Part shown: one piece after another, positions 23,682-23,721 of the stretch
How positions within the stretch are numbered: position 1 is the first letter of the stretch
Layout of the letters: each line of letters opens with the position of its first letter
From: CAVIQK01 sp964613035
GTDB taxonomy: Bacteria > Bacillota > Clostridia > Christensenellales > DTU072
Direction of reading: 5' to 3'
NCBI GenBank assembly: GCA_964613035.1
Contig: CAZTFQ010000022.1
Coordinates: forward strand, 1-23,721
Length of the DNA: 23,721 nucleotides
Program-made: the position numbers and the translations under genes
Notes under the pieces: model-generated
What the model saw: only the letters and a program-made list of their open reading frames with translations
Databases searched by the model: none
Told to the model about the DNA's origin: nothing

Positions 23682-23721
23682 AAAACCTAAATCGAACCCA
23701 TAAAGTTTGGTTTAGGTTTTT
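23682..23721 (+). terminator. Intrinsic terminator of the tRNA-Ser gene
   Basis: AAAACCTAAA (23682-23691) pairs with TTTAGGTTTT (23711-23720), ending in a T run at the window edge. An inner CGAAC/GTTTG helix is possible. Confidence 0.85.

Noticed and set aside
1..23721. Insertion sequences, integrases or att sites, including at the tRNA-Ser 3' end
   Set aside because: No transposase or integrase frame was seen, and no direct repeat of the tRNA end occurs in the window.

Overview
The window looks like a chromosome segment of a Gram-positive, low-to-moderate-GC bacterium of the Clostridia type. Evidence: AGGAGG-like ribosome binding sites 6-12 nt before almost every start, many intrinsic terminators, TTGACA/TATAAT promoters, lipoprotein signal peptides with ASC/VAC lipoboxes, a Feo operon with the small Cys-rich FeoB-associated protein typical of Firmicutes, and a BmrCD-type ABC pair. 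The BspA-like leucine-rich repeat (LRR_5) proteins suggest an uncultured gut-associated lineage. I cannot place it more finely.

Region 1 (1-7600) is the accessory part. It holds three LRR_5 proteins: a surface lipoprotein (196-2241, +), a convergent second lipoprotein with an 81-bp Cys/His tandem repeat (4424-2384, -), and a cytoplasmic TIR-LRR protein (5086-7509, +) encoded 2 nt after an unrecognised 158-aa gene (4607-5083). Both lipoprotein genes carry a poly-G/C tract at a place where a length change would alter expression. One is a G7 run between the -35 and -10 of the first gene. The other is a 9-base run early in the second gene that throws it out of frame as read here. This resembles a pair of phase-variable surface proteins. 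The 158-aa/TIR-LRR pair is the best candidate for an undescribed signalling or defence system.

Region 2 (7600-11950) is mostly housekeeping: an HlyC/CorC-type CBS membrane protein, a PLP-dependent cysteine synthase, an iron-containing alcohol dehydrogenase, and a TetR regulator that lacks a Shine-Dalgarno and may be read from a leaderless mRNA.

Region 3 (11950-17800) handles metals. It contains a ferrous iron uptake operon (feoA-feoA-feoB-Cys-rich membrane protein) and a Zn/Cd/Pb efflux operon (ArsR/SmtB sensor, free-standing HMA protein, CadA-like P1B ATPase). The efflux operon has a perfect 18-bp operator next to its promoter.

Region 4 (17800-23721) holds efflux and repair genes: a MATE transporter behind a structured 5' leader, a heterodimeric ABC exporter with one degenerate ATP site, a mismatch-type DNA glycosylase, and tRNA-Ser(CGA) with its own promoter and terminator.
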